From Bacteroidota bacterium (GTDB lineage: Bacteria; Bacteroidota; Bacteroidia; Chitinophagales; Chitinophagaceae): DNA of 7,227 bases. Position numbers and translations under genes: made by a program. Below the pieces are notes generated by a model that did not search any database, was not told where the DNA came from, and worked only from the letters and a program-made list of their open reading frames with translations. This document shows positions 6,027-7,227 of this stretch, in pieces (within the stretch, counting starts at the first letter, position 1; each line of letters begins with the position of its first letter). The DNA is taken from contig JAKAJX010000193.1 in NCBI GenBank assembly GCA_021824855.1, positions 1 to 7,227 on the forward strand, written 5' to 3'.

Positions 6027-6635
6027 TTAATGTTTTACCGGAGTTGTTTTAGCAGGTGTTGGTTTTGAAGCAGAAGTTGTTCCTACTAAAGTTTTAATTT
6101 GATCTTGAATTTCTTTGGGTAATGGAATTCTTAGTTTGTCTAATACACGAAGTGATAATTCGCTTGATTTAGCCGGATCAACCCAAACAATTGCATCTGG
6201 TTTTAATACATGCGTATATTTTTGTTCAGTAATTACTTCTTGTAAAGCAGCATACACTTTTTCTAAAAAGGGTTTTAATAATTCTTGTTGTTTTTGTTGT
6301 ACCATTTGTTGCTGATACTGCTGCCAGTTTACAACTTTATACGTATGTTGTGTAATTTCTTTTTGCATAATACTTCTCAAACTGGGGTTCATGGTAGCCG
6401 AATCTCTTTTAAAAATACTGTCTTTACGTTTTAATTCACTTAATTCATAATCGTATTCTGTTCTCAAGGAATCATTCACGTATTTATTTAAAAGTGTATC
6501 AACTTTTTGAATTCCGGGCATTAATCCAAGAATTTGTTGGTCATCAAAAATTCCAATTTTAACTTGAGATTGAGCTCTATTGGAGAATGAAAGGCTTACT
6601 GCAAAAGCCAAACAAACTACTACAACTTTTTTCAT
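6027..6635 (-). CDS. OmpH/Skp-family periplasmic chaperone, second copy
   Basis: 202 residues. The N-terminus MKKVVVVCLAFAVSLSFSNRAQSQ is a Sec signal peptide, cleaved near residue 23 or 24. It is followed by the short strand VKIGIFDDQQILGLMPG typical of the family, then a long charged helical segment (about 43-130) with coiled-coil character and a glutamine-rich stretch QQYQQQMVQQKQQ (105-117). The C-terminal part has YTHVLKPDAIVWVDP (140-154), matching the second strand pair of Skp. Skp trimers hold unfolded outer-membrane proteins in the periplasm and hand them to BamA. The last 18 or so residues are a Thr/Pro/Lys/Ser tail absent from the first copy and from the usual 160-residue Skp. It lies 32 bases after the first copy, surely in one operon. 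It diverges strongly from that copy, so the two are not a recent duplication. Confidence 0.87.
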   Translation of the reverse strand: MKKVVVVCLAFAVSLSFSNRAQSQVKIGIFDDQQILGLMPGIQKVDTLLNKYVNDSLRTEYDYELSELKRKDSIFKRDSATMNPSLRSIMQKEITQHTYKVVNWQQYQQQMVQQKQQELLKPFLEKVYAALQEVITEQKYTHVLKPDAIVWVDPAKSSELSLRVLDKLRIPLPKEIQDQIKTLVGTTSASKPTPAKTTPVKH

Positions 6636-6667
6636 TGTGATTGTTTTAATTTTTATATTATTCGTAT

Positions 6668-7183
6668 TTAGTTTTTAATACCTAATGCCATTAATACTTC
6701 GTTACTTTTATCCAATTTTGGGTCGGCAAATATAACAGTAATTCCTTCACTTTTATCCAATATAAAATCATAAGCTTTGGCAACAGCAATTTTTTGAATA
6801 GCGTTGTACACTTTATCTTGTATTGGTTTTATTAAGGTTTGGCGTTGTTTAAATAAATCGCCATCGTAGCCAAATCTTTTCTTCTGTAATTCTCTAACTT
6901 CTTTTTCTTTATTAAACAATTCTGTTTCTCTTTTCTTTTTTAATTCATCGCTTAACATATATTGCTCCGCATCATAATTTTTATACATATTGTTTAACTC
7001 GGCTTGTTTGGCATCAATTTCTTTTTGCCATTGCTCGCTTATTAATTGAAGTTTGTTATCAGCATCTTTATATTCGGGCATTTTATTTAAAATATACTTT
7101 GTATCTATAACTGCATATCGTTGTGCATTAACAATAGAGCAGGAGATAGTAAAGAAAAATGCAATTAAAAATAACTGTTTCAT
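6668..7183 (-). CDS. OmpH/Skp-family periplasmic chaperone, first copy
   Basis: 171 residues, close to the standard Skp size. MKQLFLIAFFFTISCSIVNAQ is a Sec signal peptide with likely cleavage after VNA at residue 20. Cys15 lies in a weak lipobox-like context (TISC), so a lipoprotein is possible but less likely. The mature protein begins RYAVIDTKYILNKMPEY, the hallmark first strand and helix of the OmpH family. A long, highly charged coiled coil follows (about 42-115, rich in K, E and Q), and then the closing segment AKAYDFILDKSEGITVIFADP (135-155). It is expected to act in the periplasm as a holdase for outer-membrane proteins on their way to the BAM complex. The short gap on its upstream side shows no promoter, so it is probably cotranscribed with the gene beyond the right edge. 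Confidence 0.92.
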   Translation of the reverse strand: MKQLFLIAFFFTISCSIVNAQRYAVIDTKYILNKMPEYKDADNKLQLISEQWQKEIDAKQAELNNMYKNYDAEQYMLSDELKKKRETELFNKEKEVRELQKKRFGYDGDLFKQRQTLIKPIQDKVYNAIQKIAVAKAYDFILDKSEGITVIFADPKLDKSNEVLMALGIKN

Positions 7184-7209
7184 TGTATAGATTTTTATTG
7201 AAATTAGGC

Positions 7210-7227
7210 TTAAAAGATACTGAAATT
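7210..7227 (-). CDS. Possible C-terminus of an outer-membrane beta-barrel protein (perhaps bamA), cut by window edge
   Basis: Only five codons and a stop are visible: NFSIF then TAA, 26 bases before the first ompH start. A final phenylalanine after alternating residues is the classic C-terminal signature of BAM-assembled barrels. In Bacteroidota bamA commonly lies directly upstream of ompH pairs. The frame was chosen on those two points; the evidence is too short to prove it. Confidence 0.35.
   Translation of the reverse strand, partial: NFSIF

Noticed and set aside
6115..6315. Plus-strand open frame of 66 codons with a cysteine-rich end
   Set aside because: The Cys run is the reverse of Gln/Lys/Asn-rich codons in the coiled coil of the second OmpH-type gene; no independent evidence.

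Overview
The window is AT-rich DNA from a member of the Bacteroidota, most likely a Sphingobacteriia/Chitinophagia-type organism. This rests on three things: a SusC-type TonB-dependent receptor with an N-terminal STN signalling domain next to a FecR anti-sigma factor and a FecI-like ECF sigma factor; start codons without Shine-Dalgarno sequences; and a TAnnTTTG-type -7 box upstream of rpmH. The genus is not determinable by eye. Every gene lies on the minus strand, so transcription runs from high to low coordinates.

Right part (7227 to 5129), envelope biogenesis: the last codons of an ORF that may be bamA, two tandem Skp/OmpH-family periplasmic chaperones, then murI (glutamate racemase, D-glutamate for peptidoglycan). 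A terminator-like hairpin with a T-rich tail sits between the second chaperone and murI, very close to the murI start.

Middle part (about 5060 to 4115), the conserved rpmH-rnpA-yidD cassette: ribosomal protein bL34 (51 aa), the RNase P protein, and the YidD membrane-insertion factor. A likely promoter (TACCTTTG) and a 14-bp palindrome precede rpmH. A GC-rich hairpin plus six T sits exactly between rpmH and the rnpA start codon and looks like an attenuator. yidD starts at GTG inside the 3' end of rnpA.

Left part (4014 to 1), a cell-surface signalling and uptake unit: ECF sigma factor, FecR-type anti-sigma factor with one membrane span, then a SusC-like receptor whose C-terminal barrel runs off the left edge. 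The expected logic, known from the Fec family, is that ligand binding by the receptor is relayed through its STN domain to FecR, which releases the sigma factor to transcribe the receptor operon. The substrate cannot be told from this window; a SusD partner would be expected beyond the left edge. Between fecR and the receptor lies a strong terminator-shaped hairpin pointing the opposite way (plus strand), although no plus-strand gene is present.

No RNA genes, CRISPR, insertion sequences or phage genes were seen. The genes are of familiar families, and the most unusual signals are the hairpins and palindrome in the short intergenic gaps. No gene-free stretch exceeds about 190 bases.
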